From Solibacillus sp. FSL R5-0449 (lineage in GTDB: Bacteria; Bacillota; Bacilli; Bacillales_A; Planococcaceae), in contig NZ_CP150239.1 of the NCBI RefSeq assembly GCF_037975215.1, forward strand, positions 2,332,001 through 2,396,000: a stretch of DNA of 64,000 nt, given 5' to 3'. The position numbers and the translations under genes are program-made. Every line of letters begins with the position of its first letter. Within the stretch, counting starts at the first letter, position 1. Below are positions 1-7,067 of the stretch, one piece after another. The notes beneath the pieces are model-generated. The model saw nothing but the letters and a program-made list of their open reading frames with translations, was not told the origin of the DNA and did not search any database.

Positions 1-140
1 GAATCGAATTCTTCCGAAAATTCCGCTGTATTATCTTCCGGATTCCGATTGTGACTTGTTGTATTCCGGTGTAATTCTTTATAAGTTGAAAAAGGATTGT
101 GTGTGCGCGTATTCATTGTCTCTTTGCTGTTTTTGCTCAT
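1..140 (-). CDS. Partial small hydrophilic protein, possibly gamma-type spore protein (5' end only)
   Basis: The reading frame starts at an ATG at 140, preceded by a very strong SD (GGAGGTGATG), and runs off the left edge of the window. The 46 visible residues are hydrophilic, rich in Asn, Thr, His and Glu, with no membrane segment or cysteine, and end in a TAEFSEEFD stretch. In B. subtilis the gamma-type small acid-soluble spore protein gene sspE lies near yfhD, and gamma-type proteins contain Gln/Asn-rich repeats ending in TEFASE-like motifs, so such a protein is possible. The resemblance is weak and the C-terminus is missing. The gene is divergent from the yfhD-like gene at 276. The frame and start are well supported; the identity is only a suggestion. 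Confidence 0.5.
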   Translation of the reverse strand, partial: MSKNSKETMNTRTHNPFSTYKELHRNTTSHNRNPEDNTAEFSEEFD

Positions 141-275
141 ATTTCATCACCTCCTACTGCCTTAATGTGCTCAGGTTAGGATGTTTTATGCTTTTTAAGG
201 CTGGCACGATTTTTGTAATGAAAAATTGCTGGAAAGCCATATTAAGAAGGAATCAAAATTGAAAGGAGCATATTA

Positions 276-437
276 ATGGGCAGAGATGATAGTAAGAGTA
301 AAGGAACGAATAAACAATCATTACCGCAAACACCGAAAAACATGAAAATTGCACCTAATAAAGTAAAGGAAGAAATTGCAAATGAGCTAACGGAGCTTCA
401 TCAGCAAGCTCAAAAAGGGAAACGAAAATCGTATTGA
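276..437 (+). CDS. yfhD: YfhD-family small protein (53 aa)
   Basis: This 53-codon gene starts with ATG after a GAAAGGAG Shine-Dalgarno site. The product begins MGRDDSKSKG and contains SLPQTPKN, the pattern I recognise from the Bacillus YfhD family (small, basic, Lys/Gln-rich proteins with a conserved LPQTPKN core). YfhD proteins are short, soluble, of unknown biochemical function and are usually linked to sporulation. No membrane segment is visible. Downstream, a strong inverted repeat at 446-481 ends the transcript. A CATATTA element at about 228-245, with a TGTAAT element 18 nt upstream, is loosely like a forespore sigma-G promoter, but this is only a visual match. The coding frame is well supported and the family assignment fairly so. 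Confidence 0.75.
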   Translation: MGRDDSKSKGTNKQSLPQTPKNMKIAPNKVKEEIANELTELHQQAQKGKRKSY

Positions 438-445
438 GATAAAAA

Positions 446-481
446 TGGCCTTCATCACAGTATGTACTGTAATGAAGGCCT
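446..481. terminator. Bidirectional hairpin terminator between two convergent small genes
   Basis: The arms GGCCTTCATyACAGTA and their complement form a stem of about 15 bp around a short loop. A run of T follows on the minus strand (GGCCATTTTT). It sits between the ends of the yfhD-like gene (+) and the YpzG-like gene (-). Confidence 0.8.
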
Positions 482-501
482 GATTTACTTCAAGACAAAG
501 G

Positions 502-654
502 TTAGAACTGTCTCGCTTTCGCATTAATTCTCAAAATCTGGTTGTTCAAAGTTACCTCTGTTTCCCCTTTGATTTGAGATTTTTGATGCTTATCGCTCGT
601 CCAGTTATGGTGGATCTTCTTAGATTTTGGATCTGTGAAACCCTTCTTATCCAT
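502..654 (-). CDS. Small YpzG-like protein (50 aa)
   Basis: This short gene starts at an ATG preceded by GGGAGG with 8 nt spacing and encodes 50 residues. The product contains KIHHNWTSDKHQKSQIKGETE, close to the HHNWT...SQ(V/I)xG(E/H)T core that I remember from the YpzG family of small Bacillus proteins. It is hydrophilic and basic, with no membrane segment. The family is of unknown function. The gene converges with the yfhD-like gene and shares the hairpin at 446-481 as terminator. A longer overlapping open frame on the same strand (552-758) has no ribosome site and is rejected. The gene looks real because of the SD site, the conserved motif and the terminator; the family name is less certain. 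Confidence 0.65.
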   Translation of the reverse strand: MDKKGFTDPKSKKIHHNWTSDKHQKSQIKGETEVTLNNQILRINAKARQF

Positions 655-847
655 TCGTTCCGCCTCCCTATGTTTAAAAGTGAATCAATATAAGTATGGC
701 TTTTTTTGCTATCGTTATTCCCTACATAGATAAAAATTGATGGTGCCAGTCCTAACAATTTCGAATTTCTTCCGCGTATGGAATCATTGCATCCACCAAT
801 ACTAAAAGTGTGAATCAGTCAATTCTCTTTGGAAAGGATGAGGAACA

Positions 848-1132
848 ATGGCTAAGAAAAGTTCAGGTACACCTAGCTGGAAACAAAATCACCCGATTAC
901 TTTATTATCCAACTCCGTTGAACGAACAGAACGTGCAGTAAAGCAGGCAATGTCCCACCCGGAAGAGTTTGCCGTTGAACATGCATTCAATTCAATGGAG
1001 CGTACCGAAAATGCGCTTGCCAATGCATTGCAAAGACAGGAGCATTTGGATATTGTCGAGCAAAATATATCCAAACTAGACGAGCTAAAGCAAAGCATCC
1101 TGGAAATTGATGAAAGCTTGAAGGATTCATAA
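848..1132 (+). CDS. Conserved hypothetical protein, 94 aa, helical
   Basis: The ATG start follows GGAAAGGATGAGG. The 94-residue product is predicted by eye to be almost entirely alpha-helical. From about residue 20 to 90 it is rich in Glu, Ala, Asn and Leu, with two related segments: SVERTERAVKQAM and SMERTENALANAL. These look like an internal duplication of a roughly 26-residue unit. There is no signal peptide, cysteine or membrane segment. I do not recognise the family. A strong terminator hairpin directly follows at 1134-1172. The neighbours are small spore-associated genes upstream and a spore-type endopeptidase on the opposite strand downstream, so a sporulation role is possible but not shown by the sequence. 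Confidence 0.75.
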   Translation: MAKKSSGTPSWKQNHPITLLSNSVERTERAVKQAMSHPEEFAVEHAFNSMERTENALANALQRQEHLDIVEQNISKLDELKQSILEIDESLKDS

Positions 1133-1133
1133 A

Positions 1134-1172
1134 AGTTCCCCCGTTACATCTATGGACGTAACGGGGGACTTT
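1134..1172. terminator. Bidirectional terminator after the 94-aa gene and the endopeptidase gene
   Basis: The stem pairs AGTTCCCCCGTTAC with GTAACGGGGGACT around a short loop and is followed by TTTCTTT on the plus strand. It lies between convergent genes, 2 nt from the stop at 1175. Confidence 0.85.
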
Positions 1173-1174
1173 CT

Positions 1175-2365
1175 TTACGTATAAAGTGCACTTAAAAAAA
1201 TCCCTAAAGCTTCTTCATATATTTCTCCAAATTGGCTAATTGGCAATGGGTTCGTTCCTAGTCCCAGTTCAACTGTAAAACCAGGACGGCGCCAATCTTG
1301 AATAAACCAGTCTTTATACCCCGCATAGCTTTCAATTGTCTGCACCGGCTCATATCCGCTTACCCGCGCAAATTCATTGACAAGCACTTCTGTTTCAGGC
1401 GGTTCCAATCCCATGAATCCCCAATAAATAACTTTCCCTTGTGTATGGAAGGCCAACACGCGCGAGAAATCCCGTTCAACAGTCAGTTCGGCCATTGCGA
1501 TGGATTCCGGTTCGGATAGCGGACTTTCCCCACCATAGTCCCGGGGCCCTGGTGTTTTCGGGTTTCTCTCTCTTTCTCGCTCCCATTCGGCAGGGAACTG
1601 GTCGTTCAGATCAACCCCATTAATATTCGCTTTCCACCCAGAGAAATCTGTACTGCCGCCATTCCACTCGATAAGCTTATTGCGGATACTTTCATCCTCC
1701 GGAGGTCCGTTCAGCACTAAATCCACTCCGTCCGGATTTACCATAGGTACAATATTTAAATTCATCTGATTATACAATGGCAATGTATAAAGCCCTCGTA
1801 TTGCACCATTATTCGTAAGCGACAGGAGATAGTCATTAAGAAATGTCATCACTACCGGTGTCGTAATCCACTCATTGGCATGAAAAGAAGCATTAAAATG
1901 CACACGTTTCTGCCCGTTCCCAATCGTGAGCCCCGGAATTTCTTTATTTAATACAGAATTGCCAATCGGGTCATGAAAGATAAACGGATAGATTGCCTGC
2001 AATGACCGAATATCCTGAACCATCGTCCTGTAATCGTAATCCTGTTCTCCGTTCACAACTCTCCATGTCACACGAACAGGCAACAGCAGCCTGAGACCGA
2101 CTTGAAGTACATATGGACTGAGTACCGGATTTAGCAGAAAAAGCGCATCCATCGGCATATTGATTCTTTGTGCAATCGACCAAATCGTATCTCCACGTTG
2201 AACTGTATATGGATTTGTCACATAACCGGGAATCTGAACGGGTTGGTTTGGCATGAGTGCCTGTGCATTCAAATTCCGGTTTGAGTCAAGTATCAGCTGA
2301 AAAGGAACATTAAAAACCTGGCTGTAATACCAAAAGGAATCACCCGGTCTTACGAAAATTTCCAC
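1175..2365 (-). CDS. LysM-M14 gamma-D-glutamyl-L-diamino acid endopeptidase I
   Basis: This 396-residue enzyme has two LysM peptidoglycan-binding domains (about residues 1-47 and 50-95), followed by a zinc carboxypeptidase domain of family M14 (about 100-396). The zinc ligands H162 and E165 (in FHANEW) and H307 (AFHTQG) and the catalytic glutamate E366 (FTVELGLG) are all present. Length, domain order and residue numbers agree with ENP1 of Lysinibacillus sphaericus, which cleaves the gamma-D-Glu-diaminopimelate bond of peptidoglycan peptides, in the family case during sporulation. There is no signal peptide. The start is a GTG after GGGAGGAG, and it overlaps the end of the frameshifted gene upstream by 26 nt, so the two are probably co-transcribed. 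Confidence 0.93.
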   Translation of the reverse strand: MEIFVRPGDSFWYYSQVFNVPFQLILDSNRNLNAQALMPNQPVQIPGYVTNPYTVQRGDTIWSIAQRINMPMDALFLLNPVLSPYVLQVGLRLLLPVRVTWRVVNGEQDYDYRTMVQDIRSLQAIYPFIFHDPIGNSVLNKEIPGLTIGNGQKRVHFNASFHANEWITTPVVMTFLNDYLLSLTNNGAIRGLYTLPLYNQMNLNIVPMVNPDGVDLVLNGPPEDESIRNKLIEWNGGSTDFSGWKANINGVDLNDQFPAEWERERERNPKTPGPRDYGGESPLSEPESIAMAELTVERDFSRVLAFHTQGKVIYWGFMGLEPPETEVLVNEFARVSGYEPVQTIESYAGYKDWFIQDWRRPGFTVELGLGTNPLPISQFGEIYEEALGIFLSALYT

Positions 2366-3396
2366 AAAGCTCCTCCCTCAATAAAATCTTCAATAGGAAA
2401 GTATATGAATACGGCGGGAGATTATTAACCGGGTAGAAGATACTCACTAATGCATCTGTTTGGGATACGTCAAATTCAATCAGTTTTTCAACGGTTTCGT
2501 TCCGATGTCGTTTCGCGTCATATACACCAAGATGGACTTCACTATCATCCAGTTTTGGCAAGCTCACGATATCTGACACTTGGCCCATGATATTATTGGC
2601 TTCGTCTGTCAACTCTTCCGTCACTTGTATGGCAGGTTTTGACTGCTCTTTCCGTGTTCAGATAACCGTTTGTATCAAAGTTGAAGCTTTTAAATCGGAT
2701 TTTGCAATAGAGTATAACAAGCTGCTCCGGCAATACGAAAATGAGTGTATAAAAAATACCGAATGGTAAAAAGACTAGCATGATTGTTTCAAATAAATCG
2801 GACGAACCCGTTTTCATGACAAATTGGATAAGAAAAACAAGTGCCGTACTGCCGATGATCGCAATCGGAATATAGGATTTCGTTTCAAATTTTCCACGCA
2901 TTTCTTCGCTTCCTGACCCTGCCCGGTAATGCCCTTTTTTAAGAAGTATATAAAAGCGGATCCACGTAGCAATAAACAATACACCTGCAATTGAAAGAGT
3001 AATCCAAGTTAAATTTAGTAGCGATTCAACTGTTGCAGCGTCCTGTTCCCCTAAAAGAAATAACGGCGCAAGGAATAAAAATACAGAAAAATTTTGTGTC
3101 ATAATAATCGACAGGAAGTACTGCAGCTTCTCCGTCTTTTTAAAAACGACAGGAATAGCGAATAGAAGGGACAATAAAATAATGATCCCTGTAAACCACA
3201 TATGAATTGTTTTAATGCTTGTGAAATTTGGATAGATTGTATATTTACCTGCAATATTATAAGTTAGATAGAAAAATAGTGCCTGCAGGAAAATGCCTAA
3301 TACAAGCACAGATGCCAACGAATTCGGACTTTGTCTACCAGACTCCAGCGGTCCTCGTAATACTGCGAAATCTTGTTCTGATAGTTTTTTTAGCAT
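2340..3396 (-). pseudogene. Six-helix membrane protein gene, apparently frameshifted near 2650
   Basis: The upstream part starts at an ATG at 3396 (SD GGAGG) and encodes six hydrophobic segments (about residues 30-52, 62-84, 91-115, 128-155, 170-192 and 200-230) and a short cytosolic tail, ending at 2593. A second frame, 2340-2624, continues with an acidic soluble segment (TEELTDEANNIMGQV...) but has no ribosome site of its own. Skipping one A in the GAAAGAG run at about 2646-2652 joins them as ...NTEEQSKPAIQVTEEL..., giving one protein of about 355 residues: six helices plus a cytosolic domain. This suggests a one-base insertion, either a true mutation or a sequence error. I do not recognise the family. 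It lies directly before the endopeptidase gene. Confidence 0.6.
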
Positions 3397-3700
3397 GCGT
3401 GAAAACCTCCATTTCATCTCAATACTATATAACCTTAATTATTCAGGTCAATACGGATTCGACAAAAGAGGGAGTTTATACTAAGTATTAAATTTTAAAT
3501 AAGTAAACAATCTCATTTATGTATCTTCATTTTGAAAAAAATTAATAACCTATGTCCTTTCATTTTCCAAGGAAATCAAAGTAAGTTCTTAACCATGAAT
3601 TCTTTAATGGCAAATTCAGAACTCACTTCGACATCTTGATATTAGAGCCTCAGAAATTAACTTAGGTCTATCTGGCAATCTTGCGGTTATTAGGGAAGTT

Positions 3701-4759
3701 TCAACTTACCTTCTGATTACTCGATTTAAATAATGCTGAAATTAAAATACACAGTATTAATCCTATACCTAAATATCCCATTACGACATACAACTTACTA
3801 ATCAACGTTGTAAAGCCGACTAAACTAATCGCAAAGCCAACGATGCATAGCAGATTGACCGTAACCTTAAATGCAAAACGGTCCGGTTTTACGATTCGTA
3901 CAGCCAATATATACAGTGTTCCTACAGCGGTACTGTAAATCATCGCCAGCAGCACGAAGGACATGATGATTCCTACAGCAGGATGTATTTGTTTTGCCAG
4001 TTCCAGTGTCGGCATTTCCACACCTGCCACAATATCCATTTTGACAAATAAGGCAATATTGATGAGCAATATAAGCAAACCTAGGAAAATGCCTCCTAAA
4101 GCACCTCCTATTCTTGCAACCTTTCTATTAGGAGCCGTGCCCCCCATCACAATAAGCATTGCCGCACCACCCGCAATATTATACGAAACATATATGACAG
4201 CACCAGAAAACCAGTGCGGTGTTGCAGAAGGCTGACTTTTTGCGATTGCATTAAGTTCACTTATTGGATAATTCATCGTAAACAATGAATAGATTAAAAG
4301 GATAAAAATGATACCAAGTAAATAAGGCATGAGCGCCGCCAGCATTTTAATGATACTTTCCGCATTAAGCATCAGTGTCACTACGACGAGCAGCGCCATT
4401 AATAAGCTGCCGACCGATGTATCCATACTGTACATCTGATTGAATGTAGAGCCTGCTCCAGCCAGCATAACAACCGCAATGCCGAACAGCACAAAGGAAA
4501 TCATCTGATCCAGTACCGGACCAAAAAAGCGTCCACCAATAAAATGAATACCTTCCTTATGGGAAGTCGTCTGCAAATCCGAACCAATCTGTGCAAGCGT
4601 CATTCCCAACATCGTAAAAATAATCGTTGCTACAATACATCCAAACACACTCATTAACCCAAAGCTTGTAAAGTACTGCATAATCTCTTGTCCTGAAGCA
4701 AAACCTGCACCGACAACTAAACTGACAAACGCCCCTGCAATTTGAATACTCTTTTTCAA
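3701..4759 (-). CDS. YkvI-family membrane transporter
   Basis: This is a 352-residue integral membrane protein with about ten hydrophobic segments. It begins MKKSIQIAGAFVSLVVGAGFASGQEIMQYFTSFG, where GAGFASGQE in the first helix is the pattern of the YkvI group of APC/LeuT-like membrane proteins of Bacillus. Length matches the family (about 345-350). These proteins resemble branched-chain amino-acid carriers, but to my knowledge their substrate is not established. The start is an ATG preceded by GAAGGTGCG. The gene stands alone: 283 bp without genes lie downstream (3418-3700, where I see no clear feature). The upstream neighbour is 172 bp away. The family call is fairly sure; the substrate is unknown. 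Confidence 0.8.
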   Translation of the reverse strand: MKKSIQIAGAFVSLVVGAGFASGQEIMQYFTSFGLMSVFGCIVATIIFTMLGMTLAQIGSDLQTTSHKEGIHFIGGRFFGPVLDQMISFVLFGIAVVMLAGAGSTFNQMYSMDTSVGSLLMALLVVVTLMLNAESIIKMLAALMPYLLGIIFILLIYSLFTMNYPISELNAIAKSQPSATPHWFSGAVIYVSYNIAGGAAMLIVMGGTAPNRKVARIGGALGGIFLGLLILLINIALFVKMDIVAGVEMPTLELAKQIHPAVGIIMSFVLLAMIYSTAVGTLYILAVRIVKPDRFAFKVTVNLLCIVGFAISLVGFTTLISKLYVVMGYLGIGLILCILISALFKSSNQKVS

Positions 4760-4866
4760 TTCGCACCTTCTTTATATTTCTATTTATCATAGATACTTTA
4801 TGTACAGGCAGGTAGAAAACATGCTTGAATATAAAAAGAAGAGAATTTGAATGGAATTGCCGCAAT

Positions 4867-4908
4867 AAAAAATACCTTAACCGCTATTTTCTAGACGGTT
4901 AAAGTATT
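4867..4908 (-). terminator. Terminator of the SIMPL-domain gene
   Basis: On the minus strand, TACTTTAACCG pairs with CGGTTAAGGTA around an 11-nt loop, followed by TTTTTTATT. It begins just after the stop codon at 4932. Confidence 0.75.
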
Positions 4909-4931
4909 ATTGAATGGAAAATATAAGTTTT

Positions 4932-5582
4932 CTAATAACTAAACTTTACACGCACTGATGCGCTTACTGTCATCGTTCCAGGTTCTATCGGTGTCACGAC
5001 CCGTTGGCTGCTTAACTGCATCGCCTTGTACGGGATCGGAGCAATCGTTTGCTCTTCGATTATTTCCACCGGCACCATGTGTAATGTAACACCCATCGTT
5101 TTTGCCATAGCTGTTGCTTTCCCCACGGCATCGATTAAAGCAAACTGAAGTGCCTGCCGGTAATAAACATCTGTATCCGTTATTTTAAACTCGATAGCTG
5201 ATACATGGTTTGCCCCATTTTGAATGGCCGTGTCAATTGCCGTACCTACTTGACCAATATCGTCTATTTTTACTGTTATGGCGTTTTGTACTTCGTAGCC
5301 CCTTAGCACCTGTTTTCCATCTATGAAATCGTAATTTGGAAAGATATTGTAAGCAGTCGTCTGAATCGATTCTTTTGGAATCTTTAAAGCCATTAGTGAG
5401 TCTATGACACGATTCATAATGACCGCATTTTCCCGCTGGATCGCGCTGACATCTTTCCCTTGCGTCCGCACTTCAATTTGTACTTGCGCATAATCAGGCT
5501 GCGCAACGATTTCCCCATTCCCTGTAACAGTCATTTCCCGTGCATTAGCGCCTGGTTGAAACATCATTTGTTGGTGATACAA
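4932..5582 (-). CDS. SIMPL-domain (DUF541) protein
   Basis: The product is a 216-residue soluble protein of the SIMPL/YggE (DUF541) family. It shows the N-terminal MTVTGNGEIVAQPDYAQVQIEV strand, the QRENAVIMNRVIDSL helix, the characteristic GYEVQNAITVKIDDIGQVGTAID segment and a C-terminal beta strand ending TMTVSASVRVKFSY. I place the start at the TTG at 5582, because AAAGGTGG lies 6 nt upstream and homology begins there. The longer frame to 5681 adds 33 unrelated residues. No signal peptide is visible, unlike many periplasmic family members. Function in Gram-positives is unclear; relatives have been linked to oxidative stress. It has its own terminator and is flanked by a terminator at 5709-5743, so it is monocistronic. 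Confidence 0.82.
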   Translation of the reverse strand: MYHQQMMFQPGANAREMTVTGNGEIVAQPDYAQVQIEVRTQGKDVSAIQRENAVIMNRVIDSLMALKIPKESIQTTAYNIFPNYDFIDGKQVLRGYEVQNAITVKIDDIGQVGTAIDTAIQNGANHVSAIEFKITDTDVYYRQALQFALIDAVGKATAMAKTMGVTLHMVPVEIIEEQTIAPIPYKAMQLSSQRVVTPIEPGTMTVSASVRVKFSY

Positions 5583-5708
5583 GAGCTTCCACCTTTCTAA
5601 TAGCTGGTTTCTTAATATACTATGCACTTTATTGACAGGGGTTGTTATTTTCAGGTCGCAATGGGAGTTGAAAGCAGTCACTATAGACAGCCTTTCTACA
5701 GATAAATA

Positions 5709-5743
5709 AAAAAAAATCGCTAAACTAATACCAGTTTAGCGAT
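5709..5743 (-). terminator. Terminator of the peptide/protease operon
   Basis: On the minus strand, AAATCGCTAAACTGG pairs with its complement around a short loop, followed by nine T. It lies directly downstream of the M50 protease stop at 5749. Confidence 0.85.
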
Positions 5744-5748
5744 TTCTC

Positions 5749-6933
5749 TTAGTTTTCTTGCTTCTGTTTTCTTGCTATAAAAACAAGCAAAATAAGCATG
5801 AACATGGTCATTGCAAAAAATGTCACGGCATCCCAAAAAGCAGCACGATCGCCTGCTCCGAGAAGATTCATATAAATCGTATTGTACGTATAATAAAGCT
5901 GCGGTACAAAATACATCACTGCCAAAACTAACGTTAAAACAACTCCAACTATGTAAAATACACTATACAAGCGAATGAAATTCCATTCATTTTGGAATAT
6001 CTCTTTATAATTCTTTTCATCTTTTCGATCCTTTTTAACGAAGGAATTCAAATAGATTTTGCCATTTTCCATTAAGTTATAACAGCCCGTTAGATTTTCC
6101 ACAACATAATAAACATCTGTTTTCATATAAAAGCAGCATTGATAAATAAATTTAATGAAAATATCCAATACGATGATCCCAAGAATTCCTGTCATACCCT
6201 CGTTCGGAAAAAGAAGCATTACGCAGAATGAAACAAATAGAATTACCTGCTCAAAAGATATTCCGGCAAGGTACAGGGTATTTCTTTTTTGTGGATCGAG
6301 CTTCCAAGCTTGAGTGAGGTCTGTTTCAAAAACGATAAATATGAGCCGATTTCCAATACTTAATTTCGCCGGTAAATCGTGTGATCGAATGGCAAGAATA
6401 TGGCCGAACTCATGAATTAAAATTAATACTAAAGAAATTGATAAGTATATAAGAATATTCAGTACCATAGAATCGAATAGGAATATATCTTTGTAATGCG
6501 GAAAAAGTTCAGGATTTAGTATAAGAATAATGATATTTGCAATGAGCAGGAGTATATATACCTTGCTCATCATTCCATTAAAAAATAGACGCCCTACTGA
6601 TTGGGGAATCCATAAGAAACCACCTGAACGTGATGAAGATTTAGACAGTTCTTTTTTAACGTGTACACCATCCACTTCTTGGACTAGCCCCAAATCCAAC
6701 AGCTGCTCCACAAAATCAACAATGTCCACTTCTTCATCCGGATATGAATTTTTTAATGCCTGTTCAATGGTAACAAGTTCTTCCCCTTGTTCCAATCGTT
6801 TGATGGCATCAACACCAATCTCAGGCAATTCAAAGAAATCCCCTGAAATCGGCTCTTCTACAATATAATGTTTTTTATCTTTTCGTATGGATAATGGATA
6901 TAACGTTATTTCAGATTGTAAGGATACCTTCAA
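5749..6933 (-). CDS. PqqD-like/M50 membrane zinc metalloprotease
   Basis: This 394-residue protein has an N-terminal soluble part (about residues 1-95) that looks like a PqqD-type peptide-recognition (RRE) winged helix: PISGDFFELPEIGVDAIKRL, a hinge, then EVDIVDFVEQLLDLGLV. A linker and a membrane region of about seven segments follow, holding HEFGH (174-178), the zinc site of family M50. A second M50-type motif, MKTDVYYVVENL, lies near residue 260. Such RRE-protease proteins (for example YydH-type) process or export ribosomally made peptides. The start is TTG after GAGGAGG. It is the last gene of an operon with the tiny peptide gene at 7002-7067 and the HD-GYP gene. By inference it matures or releases that peptide; whether the RRE is genuine should be tested by structure prediction. 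Confidence 0.8.
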   Translation of the reverse strand: MKVSLQSEITLYPLSIRKDKKHYIVEEPISGDFFELPEIGVDAIKRLEQGEELVTIEQALKNSYPDEEVDIVDFVEQLLDLGLVQEVDGVHVKKELSKSSSRSGGFLWIPQSVGRLFFNGMMSKVYILLLIANIIILILNPELFPHYKDIFLFDSMVLNILIYLSISLVLILIHEFGHILAIRSHDLPAKLSIGNRLIFIVFETDLTQAWKLDPQKRNTLYLAGISFEQVILFVSFCVMLLFPNEGMTGILGIIVLDIFIKFIYQCCFYMKTDVYYVVENLTGCYNLMENGKIYLNSFVKKDRKDEKNYKEIFQNEWNFIRLYSVFYIVGVVLTLVLAVMYFVPQLYYTYNTIYMNLLGAGDRAAFWDAVTFFAMTMFMLILLVFIARKQKQEN

Positions 6934-6960
6934 ACTATAGCCTCCTCTTTAAATTAAAAT

Positions 6961-6984
6961 AGGATGCTATAGTTATAGCATCCT
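6961..6984 (-). promoter_or_regulatory. Perfect hairpin between peptide gene and protease gene, possible attenuator
   Basis: The arms AGGATGCTAT and ATAGCATCCT form a perfect 10-bp stem with a 4-nt loop. On the minus strand it is followed by ATTTTAATTT, a weak T tract. It lies 17 nt after the peptide stop and about 30 nt before the protease start. It could be a leaky terminator, or an mRNA stabiliser that raises the amount of peptide message relative to protease message. Confidence 0.6.
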
Positions 6985-7001
6985 AAGTATGTACTTCTTT
7001 A

Positions 7002-7067
7002 TCATTTTGGTACTAACCAGCACCACCAACAAGTAACTTTAATTTTATTCAATTTCCGAATTTTCAT
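7002..7067 (-). CDS. Tiny Cys/Trp-rich peptide (21 aa), candidate peptide precursor
   Basis: This 22-codon frame starts at an ATG whose bases overlap the HD-GYP stop codon (ATGA), so translation is probably coupled. A purine run (GAGGGGGGGG) sits at SD distance. The N-terminal half is basic (six Lys/Arg among ten residues) and the C-terminal half is VTCWWCWLVPK, with two cysteines and three tryptophans in five positions. Such a leader-plus-core layout, placed before a membrane protease with a PqqD-like domain, is typical of ribosomally made modified peptides or peptide signals. No radical SAM or cyclase gene is adjacent, so the modification, if any, may be a disulfide or none. I know no named family with this core. 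Coding is inferred from position, overlap and composition, not homology. Confidence 0.6.
   Translation of the reverse strand: MKIRKLNKIKVTCWWCWLVPK

Noticed and set aside
56-262. 68-codon open frame on the plus strand
   Set aside because: It is antisense to the partial spore-type gene at 1-140 and overlaps the upstream region of the yfhD-like gene. It has no SD and an unusual Cys/Tyr-rich composition.
552-758. 68-codon open frame on the minus strand
   Set aside because: It overlaps the 50-aa gene at 502-654 in another frame and lacks an SD, while the 50-aa gene has an SD and a terminator.
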